From Siphonodentalium dalli (lineage: Eukaryota; Mollusca; Scaphopoda; Gadilida; Siphonodentaliidae), in the NCBI GenBank assembly GCA_032622095.1, contig CP136069.1, positions 44,246,194 to 44,310,193 on the forward strand: DNA of 64,000 nucleotides, read 5' to 3'. The notes under the pieces are model-generated. The model was not told the origin of the DNA and did not search any database. It saw only the letters and a list, made by a program, of their open reading frames with translations. Shown here in pieces: positions 33,860 to 44,550 of this stretch (position 1 is its first letter; each line of letters begins with the position of its first letter). Made by a program: the position numbers and the translations under genes.

Positions 33860-34131
33860 CGTTCAGCTATCTATTATATATTTTGGAACGTCTGTTTGTC
33901 AGTATGTGTGTTATAGACTCGAAAACAGCTCGACCGATCTGACTCAAATTTGGTATGTAGGACTACTTTGATCCCGGGAACAATATGGGTGGCTCCAATT
34001 TCACATGCGTACGTGTCCTTGACATTGACCTCGCTCATATAGGCACAGTCCAGATGCTGTATATTCTGCCCAGATGGAGGCGATGATGAAGAAATCCCTA
34101 AATAACCCGGACGAAGTCGGGCACATCAGCT
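33860..34131 (+). mobile_element. Helitron-like non-autonomous element
   Basis: Shares TTATAGACTCGAAAACAGCT and CGACCGATCTGACTCAAATT with the copy at 39030-39543 on the other strand. The 3' end has a hairpin CCCGGACGAAGTCGGG (34106-34121) followed by CACATCAGCTAT, the layout known for Helitron-type ends (GC-rich hairpin some ten bases before a CTRR terminus). The last base pair has drifted from CTAG to CTAT. No Rep/helicase coding. Confidence 0.6.
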
Positions 34132-34153
34132 ATATATATTAAAGTTATATATA

Positions 34154-34190
34154 TAAAAGTTCAACAAACACGCTGTTTGTTGAACTTTTA
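34154..34190. repeat. perfect 17-bp hairpin
   Basis: TAAAAGTTCAACAAACA, loop CGC, TGTTTGTTGAACTTTTA. Lies 22 bases beyond the Helitron-like end. Function unknown. Confidence 0.7.
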
Positions 34191-34748
34191 GACTAATACA
34201 AATTAAATGTCAGTGTCGGGGAGGGGGGATCTTTAATGCTGCACTAGCGCAGTTCCCATCATGAAAGAGATAACTAATGAAAATAATAAATCTTCTAGCG
34301 GAAAAAATCTTTTAAATGGGAGCTGAAGTAAGTAAATTGAAGGAATTGTTTGTGATGATTTAGAGTAATGCTTTGTGATAATGCTTTTAGAGTAACAGAC
34401 AAACAATGTTATGGCACCTTAGCTTATATCTGACTGTCTGTTTTAATTTAACTTGTTCCCCTCTTTAGATTTATGACTTCTGTTCCTGCACTTGGCGGAG
34501 ATTGTTTACAATATTGACAAGCAGTACTGAGGCAGGAGCCCTCTTTTAATTAATGAGTTTATATTCCTCAGGCATGCTGGCTATCTCAATAAAGGTCATG
34601 TTAGGTCATGCTTCCAGGCCAGATGTTTACGGAGCAGTAAAGCTGAGGTGAAAGTCATTTCCTATTTTTACTGATGTGTCATTTCTCCCGATCCATGGAA
34701 GAGAGGGATGCCGGAAGCAAGGCAGATTCCGAAGGCAGGCAATAAAGG
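34191..34748. other. unannotated interval
   Basis: CTTTAATGCTGCACTAGCGC then AGTTCCCATCATGAAAGAG at about 34231-34270 is an A3 end fragment. Nothing else recognised. Confidence 0.45.
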
Positions 34749-35184
34749 TTGACCCTTTCATGATGGGACCTGTGCTGGTGCAGCATTAAAGATCATGTGC
34801 CAGTGCATTCTCTTATATATGCGAGTCTCCCATAGGGAGCCTGTCAAGGTGGATATTGTTAGGCCAATGTACAGTAATGCTCTAATTAATCGACTCCTTA
34901 ACCACAGAAGAATTATGGGTAACTTTTCAGGATTTAGTCTGATTTAGTCGGAAATATGGCTTGTTGCCATTCATCGGAAAGCTCTCCACAAGCCATATTT
35001 CCAACTAAATCCTGAAAAATTACCCATAATTCTGCTGTGGTTAAGGAGTCGATTAATTAGAGCATTACTGTATACTCTTAATATATGTGTGAGGCTTCCT
35101 ATGGGAGACTCGCATATATAAGAGAATGCAGGAGACAGGATATTTAATATTGCACCAGTGCAGCTCCTGTCATGAAAGTGTTAA
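34749..35184. mobile_element. TTAA-A3 variant with two identical-type ends, hosting B
   Basis: Unlike other A3 copies both ends are of the GCTGGTGCAGC type: CATGATGGGACCTGTGCTGG at the left and CACCAGTGCAGCTCCTGTCA, inverted, at the right. The left TTAA is TTGA. The spacer holds AGGCCAATG-TA, where a B element is inserted. Confidence 0.7.
34872..35070. mobile_element. foldback-B nested in A3
   Basis: Complete outer arms with matching CTCTAATTAATCGACTCC at both ends and TA on both sides. It interrupts the A3 motif GGCCAATGTA...TACTCTTA. The left arm has a small tandem duplication (GGATTTAGTCTGATTTAGTC) and the hairpin tip is partly deleted. Confidence 0.85.
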
Positions 35185-36121
35185 AATTCTCCTCTTAGTT
35201 AAATACAATTAGTGTAAGAATAACCGGTGAGTGCTATCTACAACATCATTAGACAACATCATGATAAAATTTCAGAATACTGTGAGTTCATGGTTTTCTG
35301 GGCAAGAAAGACTTTTTATAACTGCCCTAAAACTATATTCTCATTGACAAGCATGACCTAAAAAAACTTGATATTTCGAAATCATACAAAAATCTGATAA
35401 AATTAGACTTTTTAATGCTCCCATGTTGTCAGATATGACACCAACAAGAAGCTTCTGGTAAGTCGGAACTAATCAAGATTAATGCCCATCCACTTGGTTA
35501 GGATAAGTACCAGGTCATTTAGTGAAACACCTGATAAGAGACCTGGCTATTCCATTCCACCTCTACTCTAAGCATGGACCTGTCATATCACGCTGGGATT
35601 TTTACAAGGATTGAAGCCAGATCATGAGAAGATGATGAATTGCTGATAGGGTGCCATAAAATACCACTAAAGAACACAACATCCAAAATAGGGTATCAGT
35701 TCTAAATCTGATACATGGCTATATCACACTGGTAGGGGGTCATAAAATATAACTAAACACCAAAAGCCTCTAAATTCGGTTATCAGTACTAAATCTCTAC
35801 ATTGGCCCTGCATGGTAATTTTTATTGTAAGATATACTTGGAGGGTCATTTGGAAATGGTTTAATTTCAGTCTGGTTAATTTCACATTTGGACAAAGATC
35901 TCTGTGATAGATATATCTAAGTCATGGGATGTCCATCTGATAGGAAGAACTTAAGAACTGGGTAGATATAAAAAAAATAATATTAATAATGAAGTCCATG
36001 GTTTCTCTATGTAGATTAAACCATCATTATTGTTGAACTTATGTAAAAGGTGTAAATCCTACAAATGAATAAATAGGAATCCATACTGCATTTATCTGTT
36101 TTCTGATTATATGATCACAAA
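35185..36121. other. unannotated interval
   Basis: No gene or repeat recognised. Confidence 0.4.
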
Positions 36122-36381
36122 ATACCCTTCCATGACTCATGGAGCTTCCTGAAATTGTGCGAAAACCCTGTGCCAATGCATTATCTTATATATGCGAGTC
36201 TCCCATAGGGAGCCACACATATATAGGAGAATTCATTGGCCTAACAATATTTACCTTGACCTTGTAAGCCAATGCATTCCCTTATATATGTGAGGCTCCC
36301 TATAGGAGACTCACATATATAAGAGAATGCACTTGCACAGGATCTTTAATGCTGCACCAGCTCCTGTCATGAAAGGGTTAA
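36122..36381 (+). mobile_element. TTAA-A3 element
   Basis: Both ends and both cassettes present (CTCCCATAGGGAG and CTCCCTATAGGAG centres). The right TTAA is intact and the left is eroded to ATAC before CCTTCCATGACTCATGGAGC. Confidence 0.75.
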
Positions 36382-36770
36382 AAGAATTTAAGAGTTTCTT
36401 GTCGATTGGCACATAAAGAAGACCAAAATAATACACATTTCTACTGATATGGGACTCACTCTGAACAGATGCTTTCCATAATCAAATTAAATGTGAGAGT
36501 TCTGGATCTGGGATCATGTATATAGTACCCATAGGATTGCGAAACCAAATTCTACGAGCTTTCAGTATTATGGGACATCAATTGGGATGCCGTGGGATTT
36601 CTATAATGTATTTACATGGTACCATACCACCCTTTGTTCATGTGGTACCATACCGACCATTGTTAGCCTGATATACTGCCATCGTAATAAACGATAATTA
36701 GAGCATCCTACATTACTCCGGCTTGTTTGGTGTCTCATTGTTTTCAAAACATATTAATCGTGAGGTAAAT
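36382..36770. other. unannotated interval
   Basis: No gene or repeat recognised. Confidence 0.4.
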
Positions 36771-36897
36771 TATGTAAATTATTAAATTTTAATTAATTAA
36801 TAATTATAAAAATTATTAATTTTATTAATTAATTTTTTAATTATAATTATTAATTAAATTAAAATTAAAATTTAATAATTAATTAATTAAATTATAT
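36771..36897. repeat. A/T-only palindromic low-complexity block
   Basis: Built from TAATTAAT-type units. The left half (ATTAAATTTTAATTAATTAA) is roughly inverted in the right half (TTAATAATTAATTAATTAAA), so the block can form a long A/T hairpin. Directly followed by a C fragment. Confidence 0.6.
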
Positions 36898-36900
36898 TTT

Positions 36901-37020
36901 TAGCAGAATGAGGTCCACAGAGGGTGAATTTGGTATGCTAGCCCGCTGTGTGGGGTATCATCACTAAATTCACCCTCTGGGGACCTCATTCTGCAAATGA
37001 CAGGCACACTATATCTGGCT
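36901..37020. mobile_element. C-family end fragment
   Basis: One outer palindrome and the terminus CATTCTGCAAATGACAGGCA, CTATATCTGGCTT. Confidence 0.65.
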
Positions 37021-37393
37021 TCAAGTTTGTTGGGCCATCTCCAGCGAAATCGCCAAATCAGAATATTTCTCCTCTGTGATCCCTCCGATAATAACGCAGA
37101 CACATTGCTAATTCATGTTGGGGCCATAGGGAGCCAGTTTTTCAATTCCCATCTTTTTGTTATACTATGTTGCCAAGTGCATGGATACTAAAATGTCTGA
37201 TATATGACTTATGTTCGGGGCCAGACATCCCTGGACTAACGATGTAGACAATGGCTTATTATCGTTATCCATAGAGGAAAGACAAGTTATTAATTCATGA
37301 AGTTCATCTGTGTTTTGTCCATCAAAAAATGTTAAACTCAAAAGACATGCTTCAATCTTCTAATGAGATATATTTGACATAAATCCCTTTCTG
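37021..37393. other. unannotated interval
   Basis: No gene or repeat recognised. Confidence 0.35.
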
Positions 37394-37607
37394 TTAATGA
37401 AGGGAGCTGCGCTGGTGCAGCATTAAAGATCATGCGCCAGTGCATTCTCTTATGTAGGATCTCGAGCCTCGCATATATAAGAGAATACACTGGCTTACAA
37501 GGTCAAGGTAAATATTGTTAGGCCATTGTATTCTCTTATATATGCGAGGCTCCCTATGGGAGAATTTTTCACAAAATTTCAGGAAGCTCCAGTCATGGAA
37601 GGGTTAT
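37394..37607 (-). mobile_element. TTAA-A3 element, cassettes partly deleted
   Basis: GAAGGGAGCTGCGCTGGTGC end, first cassette with damaged centre, second cassette cut after CTCCCTATGGGAG and fused to TTTTTCACAAAATTTCAGG. End GCTCCAGTCATGGAAGGGTTA. Confidence 0.65.
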
Positions 37608-37648
37608 ATACCATCAAGACAAAACATCAGTAATATATTTTCAGCCAA

Positions 37649-37754
37649 TGAGAGCTTTCCGATGAATGGCAACAAGCCATATTTCCGACTAAATCCTGAA
37701 ATATTACCCATAATTCTGCTGTGGTTAAGGAGTCGATTATTTAGGGCATTACTG
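37649..37754. mobile_element. foldback-B right arm only
   Basis: From GAGAGCTTTCCGATG to GGGCATTACTG followed by TA. CATCAGTAATATATT at 37625 may be a remnant of the left end. Confidence 0.75.
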
Positions 37755-38437
37755 TATACAAGTATTACAACTCACTAAAACACTTTCTCACGCACTGCAG
37801 AAGGTGTGAATAAAACATACCGAGAACTACAAAAACTCATAAAACTGTCTGAGTTATATAGGTATTGTACCCTAGAGGGTTCCGGACAGAGACAGTGACA
37901 TTATGCGATTATACCTCATATCTCATTCCATTAGACTCATTACATGTTACAAAATATCACTCCGCAAAATAATTCATTAAACAAAAACATGTCTGTAGTT
38001 CTAAGAGACATTCAGTCATTTGATCAGTCTGAAAAGTTTCTTTGTGACTTCAAACAAAGACAGCGACATTATAATGTTGAATTTCACCCCTGAGTATCTC
38101 CGTCAGAGACACGGCCATTATAAGTTACATAATAAATCACACAAAGAAATGAGAAACTCAATTTATATGCATTAATTTCCCAATCCCAACAGTGTCATAT
38201 AGGAGAAAATTCACTCCTGCAAAAGATATTCACCCCTGATTCCACCCCTGGGTTCGGAGAGACAGACAGCGTTATACAGTGGTAATGCCACAGCTATTAA
38301 ATGTAATGGAAATACCGTCACCAGAGACCTATTATAACGCTATTTTCATATAATCATGTCTTCCATGAATTCTGTTCATAGACTGAGCATTGTTAGTTTT
38401 TGTAGTTCCAGGTATTTTATAGTAGATCAGCTTCATA
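37755..38437. other. interval with a weakly repeated motif
   Basis: GACAG(T/C)GACATTAT-like motifs preceded by AGA or AAA recur near 37882, 38057, 38110 and 38262, with CACCCCTGA nearby in two cases. Spacing is irregular, so this is only a hint of an old repeat. Confidence 0.3.
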
Positions 38438-38692
38438 CAGTAATGCCCTAATTAATCGACTTCTTAACCACAGCAGAATTATGGGTAACTTTTCAGGATT
38501 TAGTCGGAAATATGGCTTGTTGCCATTCATCGGAAAGCTCTCGGGGAGAGCTTTCCGATGAATGGCAACAAGCCATATTTCCGACTGGAGAGCTTTCCGA
38601 TGAATGGCAACAAGCCATATTTCTGACTAAATCCTGAAAAGTTACCCATAATTCTGCTGTGGTTAAGAAGTCGATACCTTAGAGCATTGCTG
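38438..38692. mobile_element. foldback-B with duplicated arm segment
   Basis: The segment GAGAGCTTTCCGATGAATGG...ATTTCCGACT occurs twice in tandem at the start of the right arm. TA flanks. Both arms share the CGACTTCTTAACC variant. Confidence 0.85.
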
Positions 38693-39029
38693 TACTTCAT
38701 ACCTTATTCTCAACCAGGCAGTGACATCGGTCGTAATCAATGCTGGAGAAAACAAAGAATAAATATAGAGGGATCAGTGACCCTTATTCTCAGTCAATCT
38801 TATGAAGGTAAGTAAGCCTTGACTGCAAGAATGATATAATAAGATGAGACTTGAATTCCACTGAAGAATATAAAAACAGGGAGGGGGCAGTAGCCCTTGA
38901 GTCCTAGGACACCACAAAGATAGTAGCGAGCCAGGTAGGGACAATACAAATGGGGTCAGTGAGAATTGAGTTCTAACAAATATGTGTAACACCAGAGGGG
39001 AGGGGCTGTTTTTAACCCTTTATATATCA
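38693..39029. other. unannotated interval
   Basis: No gene or repeat recognised. Confidence 0.35.
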
Positions 39030-39543
39030 CTAGCAGATTAGCCCGCCACTGGCGGGATTGGTCCCATGGCTTTGGTCGATCCATTAATTTTTGTTTTTCA
39101 AGGTAACCCCGTACACGCTAACCCGACAAAAATATTCCCCATCCCTGAGTTGACCATACATAACAAATTTCACGTCGATGTCACCGCTGACGACCGAGAT
39201 ATCGCCCAAGGTCATTTGTGGGTACCCGTTTCAAGGTGAAGGTCACCTCAGGCGGACAAACTGACCCGACGACAATCTCCCCCGTCCCTTGGAAGCCCTA
39301 AGTAGAAAGTCTCGATATCCCCAGTTTCCGAGATGGTCGATTGAGCCGTATTTATACTCGTGTATATAAACGCTCTTTAACAACCCATCAATTCCAACGA
39401 CGGTGGCAGGGCGAAGGAGTCCTCGGACGTGGCTTTTTACCCTTAGATAGCAAGTTTGGGCTCAATCGGTCGAGCCGTTTTCGAGTCTATAAAGGACACA
39501 TACATATATATATATATGGAAGTCTCAAAATATATAGTAGGTA
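39030..39543 (-). mobile_element. Helitron-like non-autonomous element
   Basis: On the minus strand the 3' end shows a perfect GC-rich hairpin (CCCGCCAGTGGCGGG, 39042-39056) followed by CTAATCTGCTAG and then T, as expected for a Helitron-type end inserted between A and T. Near the 5' end are a TA microsatellite (39495-39517) and the shared TATAGACTCGAAAACGGCTC. The layout resembles microsatellite-bearing Helitron-like elements described in bivalves and insects. G+C is clearly higher than the surroundings. Confidence 0.7.
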
Positions 39544-40051
39544 AGTCCTCAATTGATATTACATAAGCCAGTGACCCCTATTCTAGATCGGTACTATAGA
39601 GGGTAGTGATCGAGCCCCTGGAGTTCCATGACAAGTGCAAATAAGGTTTTTATCGAGGCATGCATGCGCAAAGCACGAACAAATGTCATCAGTGCATTCT
39701 GAAGGAGCCCTCATTGATTTTCTCCTTGCCAGAAGGATTCTAGACATGCACAAGGTGGAGAGGCCAGGCATAATTGATCTTGGCATTCCCCATCATACCG
39801 CTGGCATCTGCCGGGTCACATGATGCCTACCTTGTCAGGAAGGCAAGCCACTGCCATCAACGCAGGGTCAGAACTCTAGATAGTTTCTCAACTCAGACAG
39901 ACATGTTTTTATGATTTATTTAGGTAGCTTAAAAGCCACATATAATGGTTGAACATTATTTTACTAATAACTATGGCATAAATTACTGTTTTGTTAAAGA
40001 AATATTAAATATTTATTTCAGTGAACAAACTGACAAGTGAGAATACATAGA
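39544..40051. other. unannotated interval
   Basis: Slightly higher G+C; overlapping chance frames on both strands, no supported gene. Confidence 0.35.
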
Positions 40052-40142
40052 CACTGGCAACAAGCTATATTTTTGACTAAATCCTGAAAAATTTCCCATA
40101 ATTCTGCTGTGGTTTAGGGGTTGATTATTTAAAACATTACTG
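40052..40142. mobile_element. foldback-B right arm only
   Basis: CTGGCAACAAGCTATATTTT through GGTTTAGGGGTTGATTATTT to ACATTACTG and TA; asymmetric-end subtype. Confidence 0.7.
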
Positions 40143-40859
40143 TAGATGAGGGATTTATACCACAGTAGGTTATTAAAATGTTCACAAGACTTAAAACCGA
40201 AATTAACTTGCACCTTGGCACCTATCCATATCTGACGGACAGCTGTTTCCAATTCGTGACACTTCCGCTAAATAGACCCCAATGTCTACCATAATTATTT
40301 GTCAATCCTTCAACCCATATCACAAAGTGACGCCATTGTAAAGACCCACAGGCCACAATAAACAAAATCTACATAATCCCACCATGATTCCGGCAAATTT
40401 GACAGTCACCCTCAACATTCACCGCATGCTGCAAACAAAACAACCCAACATAATCCTAAAGTCAAATTTAAATACCCCACACATAAATCATAGGCTTAGT
40501 AACAGAATTAGGGATAGCCAGGTAATGATTTACATTGTGATACATGCTAACATCTTAATAGGCCCAGCCCCAGGGCGTGCATAGGTGATGAAGTTAATAA
40601 CATTCTGTCAATGGAAAGTGTAAAGACTAGTGTGGTCTCAGTTGCATAACCAGGGGTGTAAAGGTCTTGTCAGTGTGTTAATGATATTAGGTGACAAATT
40701 AAGTGTTTGGTACGAGTGTCTCAAATGACAGTTTATTCTCCGATTACTATGTGTTGATTCGGATTGACATAATTTGACAATACCCAATATCTGTCAGAAC
40801 TAATTGGATTTCTTGACCCAAAGTGTGACCAGAGCATATGAACTGAAATGATGAAAGAT
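40143..40859. other. unannotated interval
   Basis: No gene or repeat recognised. Confidence 0.35.
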
Positions 40860-41079
40860 TTAACCCTTCTGGAGCACCTCGAAATTTTGCGAAAACCCTT
40901 TGCCTATGCATTCTCTTATATATGCGAGTTCCCCATAGGGAGACTCGCATACATAAGAGAATCCATTGGCCTAACAATATTTACCTTGACCTTGTATAAA
41001 GCCAGTGCACTCTCTTATATATGCGAGGCACAGGATCTTTAATGCTGCACCAGCACTGTTCCCGTCATGAAAGGGTTAA
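40860..41079 (+). mobile_element. TTAA-A3 element, second cassette shortened
   Basis: TTAA at both ends. First cassette complete (TTCCCCATAGGGAGACTCGC). The second stops after CTTATATATGCGAGGC and joins GCACAGGATCTTTAATGCTG. Confidence 0.75.
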
Positions 41080-41270
41080 CGGAAATTATGAAAGATTTAA
41101 CCTTTGTTGTCTAAATCCTGGCAAAGCTGGCTATTTTATATGTTGCAAGGTATCTTTCCTCAAAACTAAATCTTTATGCCATTTTCAAAACCAAAGCCAT
41201 TTGAACATTTTCTATTAAAAAATTCTGACTTGTGAGAACCAGCAAACATACGGGAAAGACAAGGTCATCC

Positions 41271-41345
41271 CAGTTAGCCAAGGTCCCTGTTAGCCAAGAT
41301 CCCAGATAGCCAAGGTCCCAGATAGCTAAGGTCCCAGTTAGCTGG
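41271..41345 (+). repeat. 16-bp minisatellite
   Basis: About 4.7 units of CAGTTAGCCAAGGTCC with one or two changes each. Confidence 0.85.
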
Positions 41346-42176
41346 CTTACTGGAAATCTAGCCCCCTGTTTTCAGCGAATGGCTGATTGCATAAAAGTAA
41401 ATGCCCCTATGAATCTTGTGTTCCTCTTTACTTCAAACAAAGTTCACAATGACTATATACATCTCTCCCTTCTATGAAGGTAATACTTGCATGGTGATAG
41501 CAATAACTTGAATAATGGACACTCAACTCAAACATCGAATTTGTGCTGTAAACAACTGCATCATTTCGAGAGAAAAAAAACAACTAAATTGGACAATTTC
41601 TCAATCCCCACATGCAGAAAATACCATGTTAAATGTCAACTATTCAGGTACCCATCCCAATGACTGGAGATCAGCCAAATGTAATTTTGACCTTATCAGA
41701 ATCATCTAACCATGTTTATCACTTCCTAAATGGGAAATACAATTTGCCTCACGTCTACGAACTTAAAATTAATATTTCTCTCTATCAATTATATCTTATT
41801 GTGTCCGAGTAAACGACTATAGACTGACGGAAATACACGCGCGGCATATTTGCACTCTTTGACCGGGATAGGTTATTGGAGGAACTGATGAACAATTATT
41901 TACATGCCTCGTCTACGAATTCTGTTCGATAATCTTAATCATACCCTCTGACCCCGAATCTTGTATGGAAATAATTAAATGGTATATTTATTTGCTGCGA
42001 ATCTATTTGCTGCGGATCTATAATATTTGCCACAGATCTATACAAGTGTTTTGTTCATCCTTGAGCTCTATTAATTGCATGTATACATCCAGTGGCTACG
42101 AAAACAACAGGCGATGGATGCTTCTACCATGAGAATTTTCGGAGATTGGTTTGGTAATATTCAAGCTTACAAATAG
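41346..42176. other. unannotated interval
   Basis: No gene recognised. The final bases (TTCAAGCTTACAAATAG) look like the outer end of the C copy that continues at 42430. Confidence 0.4.
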
Positions 42177-42429
42177 GAGGCCCCCACCCCCCCCCTTTTC
42201 GTACACCGTATTCCATGCCCTGTTATGAGGTACGCCGTATTCTGGCCCCTCTGTTAGGAGGTATTCGGTATTCCAAAAATGCCGGTATTCGTACGCCGAC
42301 CTTCCAAAAAATGAAGTTTTCATATATTTTTATGTATTCCATATGGCTGTTAACTGGTATACCGTATTCCACCCTCTGTGTTAAGTGGTATTCCGTATTC
42401 CAGGGGGGGGGGGGTGGGGTGGGGGCCTC
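42177..42429. mobile_element. F: G/C-tract-ended MITE
   Basis: Perfect 14-bp terminal inverted repeat GAGGCCCCCACCCC / GGGGTGGGGGCCTC and target duplication AAATAG (42171-42176 and 42430-42435). The interior has several GTACGCCGTATTCC-like units in both orientations. 253 bp, no coding. Inserted into the terminus of a C element. Superfamily unknown. Confidence 0.8.
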
Positions 42430-42865
42430 AAATAGTCTGTCTGTCATTTGCAGAATGCCTGAGGTTCCCAGATGGTAAATTTAGTGATGCTGCCCTGCAC
42501 AACGGGATACCAGCACCAAATTCACCCTATGGGAACCACATTCTGCTCAGGCCTCAACTGCTATGGGAGACCTCGGATCAGATTAAAGTTCCCCAGTTGA
42601 AGTTAAAGTTTACCCATTGGTCACCTCGATCACGCATTTTATCTTCTGCAAATTAGGGAATACGGAAACTTCCCAGAAGGGAAAAAGTAACTAGAAACAA
42701 TGTTAATTTGAGAATATAGAAATTTCCTAGAAGATGAGGCCTGAGCAGAATGAGGTCCCCAGAGGTTGAATATAGTGATGCTAACCCGCTGTGCGGGGTA
42801 GCATCACTAAATTCTCCCTCTGGGGACCTCATTCTGCAAATGACAGACACACTATTTCTGAGTTT
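42430..42865. mobile_element. C-family element, long form, interrupted by F
   Basis: Outer end AAATAGTCTGTCTGTCATTTGC, first outer palindrome (diverged, CCTGAGGTTCCCAGATGG), interior with AAAGTTCCCCAGTTGAAG and CACCTCGATCACGC, second outer palindrome and terminus GCAAATGACAGACACACTAT. The missing outermost bases lie on the far side of F. Confidence 0.75.
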
Positions 42866-43361
42866 GCTTGTTTGGTAATATTGACTGAAACTAGATTTCT
42901 ACAGGGGGAAATATAATTTGATTATGCGGAGCTAATAATCACAAGATGTTTCCTGATCAGTTTTCACAAACCCAACGAAGACTGAAGGGTACATTCTTGC
43001 CTCAACAAGTGGGAAAGGGTACAAAGAGTTGGTGAGATGTGGTGAATGCACACTGGCATGCTATAGCCTTTGGCAAATGGGGAAAGGGTTGGACGATCTG
43101 GGATCTACCATTCAAATTATTAAACTTCTGATATTAAGGGCATAGATTTTTTTTTAGCAGGGAATAATATCACTGCACATAGAAACCACTTTAGTCTGAT
43201 ACCTGCTAAGCAACTGATAAACTTGTTCCAATATATGAATCTGTTTAACATCCCATTACAATAACCTGATAAAAAATCGGTGTTTATCAGGAATCATTGA
43301 ACAACTTTAGGACAAGCTAATGCACCATACTGACTGAGTCTTCAGAGCCCCTTGTAAAATG
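42866..43361. other. unannotated interval
   Basis: No gene or repeat recognised. Confidence 0.35.
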
Positions 43362-43609
43362 GGAAATTGGTGCTCACACTTAAAGATCCTCTGCCAGTGC
43401 ATTCTCTTTATATATATGCGAGTTTCCCCATATGAAGTCTCCCAAAAATAAGAGAATGCACTGGCTTACAAGGTCTTGGTAGATATTGTTCGGCCAATGT
43501 ATTCTCCTACATATGCCAGGCTCCTTATAAGAGACTCGCATACATAAGAGAATGCATTGGCACAGGGTTTTCACAAAATTTCATGAAACTCCAGTCATGG
43601 AAGGGTTAA
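43362..43609 (-). mobile_element. TTAA-A3 element, left terminus lost
   Basis: Begins at ACTTAAAGATCCTCTGCC, both cassettes present with damaged centres, ends GAAACTCCAGTCATGGAAGG and an intact TTAA at 43606-43609. Confidence 0.7.
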
Positions 43610-43985
43610 TACTACACTGATGTCATTATTTTGCCAAACACCGGTATCCATAAACAATTCATGAAGGCCCAAGAGATCACAAAGAAGAAACTAATATCAG
43701 ATGCAAAACGCTGAAACCATCGGCTTGACTCGGCTCCAAAAGCATGGAAAAGAAAATAAGCAAGAAACTGACATTGGTTAAATCTCAAAGAAAAGTTAAG
43801 GAAGAAACATGGTACTATCTTCACAGAGGATACACCTATGTTAAATGAAGCGAATGTTTGTATCCCAGCAACTTTGATGGGTGTTCGCTCAATTGAGTTT
43901 CTTCTAAACATACTGGAAGGTGGACATATTTCTTCTTGGCAGTGGAGGCCTGCAGATAAGTCCATGAAAGCAAACTCGAGCTGTT

Positions 43986-44098
43986 TTATGGCACTAAGAC
44001 AAGGGAGGGATTTATAAATCCATACAAACAATCAAAAACTGAGCATATTATCATTCTTTTGACGCTAATTTTGGTAGAATTTGTGTCATGGCCATCGT
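43986..44098 (+). repeat. 113-bp direct repeat flanking A1, left copy
   Basis: TTATGGCACTAAGACAAGGG ... GTGTCATGGCCATCGT. Repeated at 44438-44550 with about four to five substitutions. Confidence 0.85.
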
Positions 44099-44431
44099 CT
44101 CTGTCTCAATAGAACCATACAAATATGGATATCATTGGAACCGGCTCCTTGGCCACATTGTGATAGTTACAGTAATAGCCCTGTGCCAATGCATTCTCTT
44201 ATATATGCGAGTCGACCATAGGTCGCCTCGCATATATAAGAGAATGCATTGGCCTAAAAAAAAAGTTTTTTAACACTTTTTACCATTTTTTCTTACATTC
44301 TTTAACAATTTTATAATTTTTAATGTGTTAAAGCCAATGCATTCTCTTATATATGCGAGGCGACCTATGGTCGACTCGCATATATAAGAGAATGCATTGG
44401 CACAGGGCCCTTCTGTTGGGTAAAGGGTTAA
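44099..44431 (+). mobile_element. TTAA-A1 element, left end deleted
   Basis: Lacks TTAACCCTTT and some 70 bp; starts at CTCTGTCTCAATAGAACC directly after the left direct repeat. Both cassettes and the right TTAA (44428-44431) are intact. Confidence 0.85.
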
Positions 44432-44437
44432 TAATCA

Positions 44438-44550
44438 TTATGGCACTAAGACAAGGAAGGGATTTATAAAACCATACAAACAATGAAAAACCGAGCATAT
44501 TATCATTCTTTTGACGCTAATTTTGGTAGAATTTGTGTCATGGCCATCGT
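44438..44550 (+). repeat. 113-bp direct repeat flanking A1, right copy
   Basis: Second copy of 43986-44098. It ends exactly at the TTAA that starts an A2 element. Confidence 0.85.

Noticed and set aside
43612-44031. 139-codon open frame on the minus strand
   Set aside because: Phenylalanine- and serine-rich composition as expected for the complement of A-rich DNA, no domain, and no splice or promoter support.
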